The notes beneath the pieces were generated by a model. That model did not search any database, was not told the origin of the DNA, and saw nothing but the letters and a program-made list of their open reading frames with translations. From positions 1 to 32,711 of the forward strand of contig NZ_CAMYIP010000108.1 of assembly GCF_947258525.1 (NCBI RefSeq): DNA of 32,711 nt, in the 5' to 3' direction. How positions within the stretch are numbered: position 1 is the first letter of the stretch; every line of letters starts with the position of its first letter. Positions 26,066-32,711 of the stretch are shown one piece after another. The translations under genes and the position numbers were made by a program. This DNA is from an uncultured Eudoraea sp. (lineage in GTDB: Bacteria > Bacteroidota > Bacteroidia > Flavobacteriales > Flavobacteriaceae).

Positions 26066-27067
26066 CTACCTTCTTATTTCACCGGAAGTGTCCCCTTCCA
26101 TTAAACCTAATACGTTTTCCAAAGACACTAAATTTACATCCCCGGGAACCGTATGTTTTAAGGCACAGGCAGCCGATGCGAAATCCAAAGCCTTTTCATC
26201 ATCATAATGTAATAGACCATAGATGAGGCCAGCGGCAAAGGCATCTCCGGTACCCACACGGTCTATAATGTGGGTAATGTTCAGCATTTCGCTTTTAATA
26301 TACGCTTCCCCGTTCCACATTTTACCTTGTATTTGGTTGTGTGAAGCACTTATGAGCCTTCTGGTTTTCTTGACCACTTTCTTGACATTGGGAAAAAGAT
26401 TTATCAACTGTTTGGCTAAAAACTGAAAATTATCTTCAGGTTGTCCCAAGCCGAACGTTTCGCGAATTCCCCGGCTGCTGGTAATCACAACATCGCAATT
26501 TTGCACTAAATCGGAGATAACTTCCTGCATGGTTTTGCCATATTTCCACATGTTGCTGCGCGAATTAATGTCTCCTGAAACAGTTATTCCCAATTTGTTC
26601 GCTGTTTTAATGGCATCTAAGCAACATTGGTAGGCACCTTCCGAAATGGCCGGGGTAATCCCTGTCCAATGGAACCAATCGGCGTCTTTGAGCACAACTT
26701 CCCAATTTACCATTGAAGGTTCAATTAAGGAGAAAGATGAGCCTTCTCTTTCGTAAACCACCTCACTTGGTCTATGCACTGCACCTTTTTCAAGAAAATA
26801 CTTACCCATCATGTCATCGCCATAAATAACGTGTTCGGTGCTTAGCCAATGTTTACGTAAAAATTGTGTGGCCGCTTTGCCAAGGGCATTATCAGGAAAA
26901 CGGGTCACATGGGCGGCTTTCATGCCCAAATAAGCGCATGAAATGGCCACATTCGCCTCACCACCTCCATAAACAAGTTCGAATGAAGAAGCCTGTGAAA
27001 ATTTCTCATAGCCCGGTGGGGACAATCGCATCATTACTTCACCAAAGGTTATTACTTTTTTAGCCAT
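26066..27067 (-). CDS. KdgK-like PfkB-family kinase, divergent paralogue
   Basis: PfkB-family sugar kinase of 333 residues, clearly paralogous to the KdgK at 6877-7917 over its whole length. The N-terminal FGEVMMRLSPPGYEKFSQAS, GGGEANVAIS and the C-terminal DRVGTGDAFAAGL with the catalytic Asp are kept. Unlike the other copy, the region expected to carry the NxxE motif reads VITSSRGIRETFG, without the Asn and Glu, and the following segment reads KKTRRLISASHN rather than TTLRGSISASHN. It lies 5 bp downstream of the PL6 lyase gene and so is in the same message. It may still be a KDG kinase with altered metal use, or act on a different keto sugar. Confidence 0.85.
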   Translation of the reverse strand: MAKKVITFGEVMMRLSPPGYEKFSQASSFELVYGGGEANVAISCAYLGMKAAHVTRFPDNALGKAATQFLRKHWLSTEHVIYGDDMMGKYFLEKGAVHRPSEVVYEREGSSFSLIEPSMVNWEVVLKDADWFHWTGITPAISEGAYQCCLDAIKTANKLGITVSGDINSRSNMWKYGKTMQEVISDLVQNCDVVITSSRGIRETFGLGQPEDNFQFLAKQLINLFPNVKKVVKKTRRLISASHNQIQGKMWNGEAYIKSEMLNITHIIDRVGTGDAFAAGLIYGLLHYDDEKALDFASAACALKHTVPGDVNLVSLENVLGLMEGDTSGEIRR

Positions 27068-27072
27068 AATTT

Positions 27073-29379
27073 CTAGTACATCAATTTAAGGGGAAGATTT
27101 TCCTCAACTATAAACTCCCCTGAGTTTTTTATTTCGTTATTCGAATAGGTATTATTTTTTGCTCCCCATAGGCGGGCAATCAACTTTACTCTGTTGTCCA
27201 TAAATTGGTTTCCGGAAATATCCACATTAACGATACCGTAAGTGTTGATTAAAATTCCATTTTCCTCTTTAGCACCGCATTTTGTAAACATGCTATTGGC
27301 AACCACCAGATTGCCCCCCACTGTAGACTCATCATATCCACCTCTGTAGTAATCTATAACATTAGCTTTAACGCCATTAAAATTGCAGTTATTTATGGTT
27401 AAATATTCCGCGTTATAATCTCCTTTATCGTTGGTTTCTTCAGATAATTCCAAACCATTTTCACAGTTCAAAAATGATGTGTTGTCAAAAGTGATACGTT
27501 CTGCAAACGATTCTTTGTACACTTTCAACGCATATTTAAAATCAGCGATATCACAATCGGAAACTGACAGCCCAAAATGTGTAAACATGTTTTCTTTTAA
27601 ACTAGCGAATGCGTATTGTGATTTTGTTCCTTTTAAGGAAACATTATTAATGGTTAGAAATCCTTTTGGGTGTAATTCAAAAGCTGGCGTGTCTTCACTT
27701 CCTGTAAATATAATTTCAGCTTTTTCACCCTGTGATTGAATTGTAATATTTTTATTAATCGCCAGAGGTTGGTTAAGAGTATATATTCCCGGACTTAATG
27801 TAATAATATCTCCATTTTCAGCTTCCCCAATTTTTGCTTCCAGGTCATCTGTTTTATTTGTTGCAACGAAAGTTTTAGATTCTTTAGCCTCCACTTCACC
27901 AGGATACCAGGATGTTCCATATTTAGATTTATCTAAAATCATTGGGTCCTTAGCTTTAATGTCTACAACAGCTCCAATATTATTGTTTTCTCTTGAGTTT
28001 CCAAAAAGGTCATTTGAAATGGTTTCGAATCCAAAACCTTCATAAGGCTCAACTTCAAAACTGCTTGAAGGCATTAATATATTTTCACCATATTCACTCA
28101 TATCAAAACTTTTTGCTTCTAATCCTTCAAAAGCTTTAAACGCTACATTTTGATTATTGATAACATTGCTTTTAAACGTTACGCCATCGGCTTTGTCATG
28201 TTCGATAATCGGTGAGGGATCACCTTTCTCATTGTAAATAACATTGTTTGCTACAAGCATACGTAATGGTCTTGCAGATCTGATTTCAGATAAAGGCAAC
28301 ACATCTTTTTGGCTAATGTTGGATCCAACACCAAACTGCCAGGGTGAGTCACAATTAACAAACGTATTATAAGCTACAACAACATCTGTTACCTGGTTGT
28401 ACCTATTTAATGGTGATTTTGGAATTCCGTTCATTACCGCTAATGGACTTCTGAAATTTTTCCCTTTGATATTAAAAAAATAATTATTTGTAACCCAATG
28501 TCCTGTATTGATGATTCTGATACCTCCAATATTTTGATTTACACCATCACCAATAAAATAATTGCCATCTATAGTGCAATAATTTCCATGTCTGGTCACT
28601 AAAGAACCTTCACTTTTATAGAACACGTTATTTCTAAACTCGTTAAAATTGGTTTTGCTTGAAATAATTTCTACCTCACCATTGCATTCCTCAAACAAAT
28701 TATTGGCAACCATTGTATAGCTTGGAGTCATTGAGGTATAACTATTACCTATTTGAATAGTCTCACCACTTGGTCCTCCTTTTGGTGGTCTTGGCCCAAA
28801 ATGATTATTTACTATTTGATGATAGTTATTTATATTTTCATTCCCGCTTAGATCAACTCTAACTGTTGGGCCTCTATTAGTTTTGCCGGCAATATAACAA
28901 TTACTTAAGGCATTATGCCTTCCCCAAAACTGAACCCAACGATCTGAATTGTCACGTTTTAGTTTATTAAAATCTTCAATCACGCAATTAGTAACAATAC
29001 AATGGTTTCCTATTTTTGTCTTATCAACTTTAAATTCAATTACTGCATCAGAAGGCGAATGACCATTCCTAAAATGTAGCCCTTCAACTATTAAATAGTT
29101 TCCTCCAAATTTTAAATCTGAAACACCCTCCAAAAAAACTTTTCCCGGAGTTTCTGCTTTTATTGATATTGGTTTGTCTTCAGTACCTTCTCCTATAAAT
29201 TTAATTTGAACGTCTTTCCAAATGCCATTAGCCAACACAATGTCATCGCCAGGCTGCGCATTTTTTATCGCTTCTCCTAATTCTTCAGGATTGCTTACTA
29301 TTTTGGTATTCTGATTGGTCTTATTTTCACAAGCGTTGAAAATAAATAACAAACACAGTACAGTTAATATTCTCTTCAT
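27073..29379 (-). CDS. PL6 alginate lyase lipoprotein (chondroitinase-B family)
   Basis: A lipoprotein of 768 residues (signal ending FNAC, lipid Cys 17). I chose the ATG at 29379 because it begins the signal peptide; an in-frame ATG 90 bp upstream lies within the control region. The first right-handed beta-helix domain carries the PL6 catalytic pair K242 (EIISSKTN) and R263 (VTRHGN), 21 residues apart as in the two-domain enzyme AlyGC. Glutamates 235 and 237 lie where Ca2+ is bound. A second beta-helix, from about residue 500, begins with LEAKIGEAENGDIITL. Two-domain PL6 enzymes act on polyguluronate or alginate. It is the first gene of the minus-strand operon and faces the TIM-barrel gene across a shared operator. 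Confidence 0.92.
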   Translation of the reverse strand: MKRILTVLCLLFIFNACENKTNQNTKIVSNPEELGEAIKNAQPGDDIVLANGIWKDVQIKFIGEGTEDKPISIKAETPGKVFLEGVSDLKFGGNYLIVEGLHFRNGHSPSDAVIEFKVDKTKIGNHCIVTNCVIEDFNKLKRDNSDRWVQFWGRHNALSNCYIAGKTNRGPTVRVDLSGNENINNYHQIVNNHFGPRPPKGGPSGETIQIGNSYTSMTPSYTMVANNLFEECNGEVEIISSKTNFNEFRNNVFYKSEGSLVTRHGNYCTIDGNYFIGDGVNQNIGGIRIINTGHWVTNNYFFNIKGKNFRSPLAVMNGIPKSPLNRYNQVTDVVVAYNTFVNCDSPWQFGVGSNISQKDVLPLSEIRSARPLRMLVANNVIYNEKGDPSPIIEHDKADGVTFKSNVINNQNVAFKAFEGLEAKSFDMSEYGENILMPSSSFEVEPYEGFGFETISNDLFGNSRENNNIGAVVDIKAKDPMILDKSKYGTSWYPGEVEAKESKTFVATNKTDDLEAKIGEAENGDIITLSPGIYTLNQPLAINKNITIQSQGEKAEIIFTGSEDTPAFELHPKGFLTINNVSLKGTKSQYAFASLKENMFTHFGLSVSDCDIADFKYALKVYKESFAERITFDNTSFLNCENGLELSEETNDKGDYNAEYLTINNCNFNGVKANVIDYYRGGYDESTVGGNLVVANSMFTKCGAKEENGILINTYGIVNVDISGNQFMDNRVKLIARLWGAKNNTYSNNEIKNSGEFIVEENLPLKLMY

Positions 29380-29418
29380 AATTAATAAATTTTTGAAGGC
29401 ACAACTTACATCTAAGAT

Positions 29419-29441
29419 TGGTTTACCAGTTTGGTTTACCA
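29419..29441. promoter_or_regulatory. Double operator in the PL6/TIM-barrel divergent region
   Basis: Two identical sites TGGTTTACCA lie at 29419-29428 and 29432-29441, 13 bp apart as in the other copies. The position lets one bound regulator control both the PL6 operon (minus) and the TIM-barrel trio (plus). Confidence 0.75.
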
Positions 29442-29457
29442 AATATATGTATATTTG
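29430..29457 (+). promoter_or_regulatory. Possible promoter of the divergent TIM-barrel genes
   Basis: On the plus strand TATATTTG (29450-29457) matches the -7 consensus. A TTTG at 29430-29433, inside the operator, lies 16 bp upstream, slightly closer than usual. Confidence 0.5.
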
Positions 29458-29469
29458 TTGAATTGCCAA
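29440..29469 (-). promoter_or_regulatory. Promoter of the PL6 operon
   Basis: On the minus strand, TTG (29467-29469) precedes TATATTTG (29440-29447) by 19 bp, which fits the Bacteroidota promoter pattern. The -7 box overlaps the operator. The leader would be about 54 nt. Confidence 0.65.
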
Positions 29470-29507
29470 TAGTTTTACTAATATCCTGTCAATTCGGAAA
29501 AATCAAA

Positions 29508-30395
29508 ATGGTAAAAACGCATTATAGCATAATAAACCTAAATTTACTGAACTTTTTTCTGTCTTTCTTGTTCTTAATGGTCCAATGCTCCAGTGCCCAG
29601 GATTTTTATAAAATTGAGTTAAAAGATACTTACCCATGGTGTATAGTCGCATATGATTCTTTGGAGCGTTCCCCAAAAGAAAGAATCGCATTGATAAAAG
29701 AAATAGGATTTAACAAGTACGCATATGATTGGCGGGATAGGCACCTTGAGGATACATCTTTAGAACTTCAACTTGCCATGGATAACGATATCGAAATTTT
29801 ATCTGTCTGGATTTGGTTAAATGCCAAGAGGGACGGTATTGAGCAGCTAAGCCATGCAAACGAAAGATTGTTCAAAATTATAGAACAATTAAACCTTAAA
29901 ACTACATTTTGGGTAAGTCTTAGTGAAAATTTCTTCAAGGACCTCAACCACCAACAATCGCTATCAAAGGCTGTTAAAATAATTGATGTTATAGCCATGA
30001 GAGCGGCCGAACTTGATTGCAAGGTTGCTTTATATAACCATAGCGGATGGTTCGGAAATCCATATTACCAATTAGAGGTAATCAAAGCCCTGCCACAGCA
30101 TGAATTGGGTATGGTCTATAATTTTCATCACGCGCATGGCAGTATTGAAGATATTCCTCAGATAGCGAAAGCCGTCATACCTTATCTAAAAGCTGTGAAT
30201 CTTAATGGTATGGAAAAGAATGGAAACAAAATCTTAGCCATTGGTAAGGGAGATTATGAAAAAGAGATGATTAAGATATTTATAAAATCAGGATTTAGGG
30301 GACCTTGGGGAATATTGGGACATGTTGAAAACTCAGATGTAAAAAAGGTTTTATTTCAGAATATTGATGGACTAAGATCCTTGCAAGACCAATGA
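29508..30395 (+). CDS. Exported sugar-isomerase-like TIM-barrel protein
   Basis: A protein of 295 residues from the chosen ATG at 29508. The N-terminus has a long hydrophobic signal (LNFFLSFLFLMVQCSSAQ), with either cleavage after SSA or a poor lipobox at C27. I chose this start because the in-frame ATG 90 bp upstream would put promoter sequence into the protein. The mature part looks like the xylose-isomerase-like/AP-endonuclease-2 TIM-barrel fold, with HSGWFGNP and FHHAHGSIEDI motifs that could hold a metal. It is probably periplasmic. It is the first gene of the divergent trio sharing the alginate operator. The substrate is unknown; it may be a sugar epimerase or isomerase. Confidence 0.75.
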   Translation: MVKTHYSIINLNLLNFFLSFLFLMVQCSSAQDFYKIELKDTYPWCIVAYDSLERSPKERIALIKEIGFNKYAYDWRDRHLEDTSLELQLAMDNDIEILSVWIWLNAKRDGIEQLSHANERLFKIIEQLNLKTTFWVSLSENFFKDLNHQQSLSKAVKIIDVIAMRAAELDCKVALYNHSGWFGNPYYQLEVIKALPQHELGMVYNFHHAHGSIEDIPQIAKAVIPYLKAVNLNGMEKNGNKILAIGKGDYEKEMIKIFIKSGFRGPWGILGHVENSDVKKVLFQNIDGLRSLQDQ

Positions 30396-30432
30396 TCATG
30401 TATTAATAGTTAAAAGTAAAGCATCGACTGAA

Positions 30433-31404
30433 ATGAAAAAATCGACACTAAGAACAAGACGAAATTTTATTAAGCAATCGACTATTGCCGGTTCGGCTCT
30501 TATTTTCCCAATAAATAGCATGCCTAATGGTTTATTTGGATCTAAAAACTCAGTAGACAATGGTTTAAAAGTACATTTGTTTTCAAAACACTTACAATTC
30601 CTTAATTATACTGATATGTCTGAAGCCGCTGCTGAAATGGGTTTTGATGGTCTAGACCTTACGGTAAGACCAAAAGGTCATGTATTGCCAGAAAGGGTAA
30701 CAGTTGATTTACCCAAAGCAGTGGCCGCAATGAAATCATACGGCCTAAATCCGAAGATGATTACTACGAACGTTCTTGATTCCGAAAACCAAGAGGACAA
30801 AATCGTATTGGAAACGGCAAGTAAGTTAGGTTTTACACATTACCGCACAGGTTGGTTGACCTATCCTGAGGATAGGACCATAAGTGAAAGTCAGGCAATA
30901 TATAAGGAAAAGTTCAAAAACTTAGAAGTACTCAACAAAAAATTAGGACTAATCGGATGCTATCAAAATCACGCTGGTAATCATGTAGGTGCGCCGATTT
31001 GGGATTTGCCACCAATACTGTCGACTACCGATAACGAAAATTTGGGTTGCCAATATGATATCAGACATGCTGTGGTAGAAGGTGGGAGTAGTTGGGAGCT
31101 TGGGTTAAGGATAATTAAACCGTTTATCAAAACTATCGTTATTAAAGACTTTAAATGGGGCAAGGTAGATGGAAAGTGGAAACCTGTCAATACCCCTCTA
31201 GGGGAAGGCATGGTGGATTTTGAACGCTACTTCTCTTTGCTTAAGAAAAATCAGATTAACGTTCCCGTTTCGCTTCATTTAGAATACGATTTGGGTGGGG
31301 CAGAACATGGAAGCACGAAGTTGTCAATGGACAAAAAAGAAGTATTTAAGCAAATGAAAAAGGATCTCCATTATTTAAGAGAAGTTTGGAAAAGAGCATC
31401 CTAG
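30433..31404 (+). CDS. Sugar phosphate isomerase/epimerase-like protein with Tat signal
   Basis: A protein of 323 residues with a twin-arginine signal (RTRRNFIKQSTIAGSAL, RR at 9-10), so it is folded in the cytoplasm, probably with its metal, then exported. The body is a xylose-isomerase-like TIM barrel with MGFDGLDLTV, CYQNHAGNHVGAPIWDLP, KDFKWGK and HLEYDLGG segments, whose His, Asp and Glu residues would form a divalent metal site. It follows the first TIM-barrel gene by 37 bp and precedes the RraA-like gene. Related exported TIM barrels are common in Bacteroidota carbohydrate loci, but few have a known substrate. Confidence 0.85.
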   Translation: MKKSTLRTRRNFIKQSTIAGSALIFPINSMPNGLFGSKNSVDNGLKVHLFSKHLQFLNYTDMSEAAAEMGFDGLDLTVRPKGHVLPERVTVDLPKAVAAMKSYGLNPKMITTNVLDSENQEDKIVLETASKLGFTHYRTGWLTYPEDRTISESQAIYKEKFKNLEVLNKKLGLIGCYQNHAGNHVGAPIWDLPPILSTTDNENLGCQYDIRHAVVEGGSSWELGLRIIKPFIKTIVIKDFKWGKVDGKWKPVNTPLGEGMVDFERYFSLLKKNQINVPVSLHLEYDLGGAEHGSTKLSMDKKEVFKQMKKDLHYLREVWKRAS

Positions 31405-31437
31405 AGTCAATTTTTTATCATTGACCAAGTGTCATTT

Positions 31438-32181
31438 ATGAAAAACAATTATAAAAATGAATTCATGTCAAAATTAACTATATCAACCAGAGAAAAACTA
31501 AAGAAAGTGAGTACGGCGACTATTGCCACCTGCCTGTTTAAAAAAGGTTTAAAGAATCAGTTTATACAAGGCGTAAAACCACTCCAGCCGGGTAAGGCAA
31601 CCATGGTTGGGGAAGCCTATACTCTTAGATACATTCCGGCCAGAGAAGACTTGAACCCTATTGAGGTGTTTAAAGATCCTAAACATCCGCAACGTGTGGC
31701 AGTTGAGGAGTGCCCGGAGGGTGCTGTACTAATTATTGACAGTAGAAAGAATCCAAGAGCGGCCTCTGCCGGATCTATTTTGGCTACTCGTTTAATGGTA
31801 AGAGGGGCTGCAGGAATCGTAACTGATGGCGGATTCAGGGACTCCGCTGAAATCGCTTCCTTGCCCCTACCATCTTATCATAATATGCCTTCTGCACCAA
31901 CAAACCTGACATTGCACCAGGCAATTGACATAAATATACCTATAGGTTGTGGAGATGTTGCTGTTTTTCCCGGGGATGTCGTTGTTGGCGATGATGACGG
32001 CGTCATAATTATTCCTTTTAATCTTGCAGATGAAGTAGCAGATGAGTGCCTTAAAATGACTCTGTATGAAGAATTTGTTATGGAAAAAGTATTGGAAGGG
32101 CAGGAAATAATTGGTCTCTATCCGCTTACCAATGAACGATCCAAAAAAGAATTTGAGATCTGGTTAAAAGACAAGAAATAA
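31438..32181 (+). CDS. RraA-like / HMG-aldolase-family protein
   Basis: A protein of about 247 residues of the RraA/4-hydroxy-4-methyl-2-oxoglutarate aldolase superfamily. The signature GGFRDSAEI carries the Arg-Asp pair that binds metal and substrate carboxylate, and PGDVVVGDDDGVIIIP is a family hallmark. Many members split or decarboxylate 2-oxo acids such as oxaloacetate or 4-hydroxy-2-oxo acids; RraA proper inhibits RNase E, but Bacteroidota homologues of this size are more likely enzymes. No signal is seen, so it is cytoplasmic. Starts at GTG 31429, ATG 31438 and ATG 31465 are all possible; family similarity begins just after the last one. It ends the divergent trio and could serve a sugar-acid side route yielding pyruvate. 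Confidence 0.8.
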   Translation: MKNNYKNEFMSKLTISTREKLKKVSTATIATCLFKKGLKNQFIQGVKPLQPGKATMVGEAYTLRYIPAREDLNPIEVFKDPKHPQRVAVEECPEGAVLIIDSRKNPRAASAGSILATRLMVRGAAGIVTDGGFRDSAEIASLPLPSYHNMPSAPTNLTLHQAIDINIPIGCGDVAVFPGDVVVGDDDGVIIIPFNLADEVADECLKMTLYEEFVMEKVLEGQEIIGLYPLTNERSKKEFEIWLKDKK

Positions 32182-32523
32182 GTTTTCAAGGCCTGCTTTA
32201 CAGACCACTCATGGAAATTGATTTACAGCCAATCACGGAGGTAACCGGAATTTAGATTTAAACTCACAATTTCTCCGGTAAAGAATTTTAGTCGAAGTCT
32301 GAAATCTATTTTGCTTTAAATTTACCTTAGAATGTAGCTTTATTTTAAAGGCACAATTTATGGTATGAAAGTGTTGATTGCAAAGATGAGCAGGACTTAC
32401 AACAATCCATTGCCACTTATCTGAAAAGTGAAACTATCGATGTTTCTAACTTCCAACGTCTCCTAGTTTGACCAAAAAATTGCTTTTTAATTCGTAAATT
32501 CGTCGGTATTTGAAACAATACAA
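32182..32523. other. Intergenic stretch after the RraA-like gene
   Basis: No intact gene is recognised. An open stretch on the plus strand (32349-32471) without a start codon, reading LWYESVDCKDEQDLQQSIA and on to a stop, could be a gene remnant. A loose inverted repeat ACCGGA/TCCGGT lies near 32240-32280. No clear terminator was found. Confidence 0.45.
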
Positions 32524-32711
32524 AATGAAACCATTCAACTTCAAAAATCTTGCTCTAAGAGTGTGCCTTATTGCCTCCATGTCATTTATGGTTGAGGCCC
32601 ACGCTCAAGCTGCAGAAAATGCCAATTTCGAAGCGGGTATCGCAGCTTATCAGGCCAACGACCTGCCTCTCGCCTACAAAGAGTTTCTCACTGCTGCTAA
32701 GGACGGCCACG
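32524..32711 (+). CDS. Secreted Sel1-repeat/TPR-like protein (3' partial)
   Basis: The start is visible and the window ends after about 62 codons. A signal peptide (LALRVCLIASMSFMVEAHA, then QA) is followed by FEAGIAAYQANDLPLAYKEF and TAAKDGHA. This matches the start of a Sel1-like repeat (short TPR variant) and suggests an exported protein of this class. Codons richer in G/C than the neighbouring genes (for example GCC, CTC, GGC) hint at a different history, but the piece is short. The rest lies beyond the window. Confidence 0.75.

Noticed and set aside
29380-29469. Upstream starts of the PL6 (29469) and TIM-barrel (29418) genes
   Set aside because: Both would make the two divergent genes overlap across the operator and promoter boxes and would bury their signal peptides inside the protein.
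32349-32471. Open stretch reading LWYESVDCKDEQDLQQSIA as a gene
   Set aside because: It has no start codon and only 40 codons and matches no family I know; noted only as a possible remnant.

Overview
The window is about 33 kb of low-GC DNA from a member of the Bacteroidota, most likely a marine Flavobacteriaceae. The support is a SusC/SusD pair, lipoprotein signals ending in a lipobox Cys, putative -7 boxes of the TAnnTTTG type, and protein sequences typical of flavobacteria. I place it at family level only. No tRNA, rRNA, CRISPR array, insertion sequence or phage gene was recognised.

Left flank (1-4.9 kb): the 3' part of a TPR-containing class III adenylate cyclase, a decayed stretch with a short peptidase-like remnant, a membrane fatty-acid desaturase with no obvious start codon, a cold-shock protein with a terminator, and an Nramp-like transporter that belongs to the operon to its right.

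Core (3.6-32.2 kb): an alginate-utilisation locus. From right to left on the minus strand it runs: (i) PL6 lyase, KdgK-like kinase, PL7 lyase, D-mannonate dehydratase, Gfo/Idh/MocA oxidoreductase and SSS symporter; (ii) a lyase with two PL7 domains, a KdgF cupin and an SDR; (iii) SusC and SusD; (iv) a FadR/UxuR-type GntR regulator; (v) MFS transporter, two SDRs, KdgK, a pyrophosphate-type phosphofructokinase, KDPG aldolase and the Nramp-like protein. Divergent from the PL6 gene is a plus-strand trio: two sugar-isomerase-like TIM barrels and an RraA-like protein. The inferred flow is as follows. Surface lipoprotein PL7/PL6 lyases cut alginate and SusCD imports oligomers. KdgF opens unsaturated monouronate, an SDR reduces it to 2-keto-3-deoxygluconate (KDG), KdgK makes KDPG, and aldolase gives pyruvate and glyceraldehyde-3-phosphate. 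Mannonate dehydratase would bring saturated mannuronate in at KDG.

The strongest new observation is a shared operator. Copies of TGGTTTACCA or a close variant lie in front of susC, the double-PL7 gene and the PL6/TIM-barrel divergent region, repeated every 13 bp and overlapping a TATATTTG -7 box. A related site, TGGTTAACCA, precedes the GntR gene. This resembles UxuR/ExuR-type operators and predicts one local regulon. Other points of interest are a PPi-type PFK, an Nramp homologue without its metal-binding motifs, a second KdgK without the NxxE motif, a long structured susC leader, and the uncharacterised divergent trio.

Right flank: an intergenic stretch with a possible gene remnant, then the 5' end of a Sel1-repeat-like secreted protein cut by the window edge.
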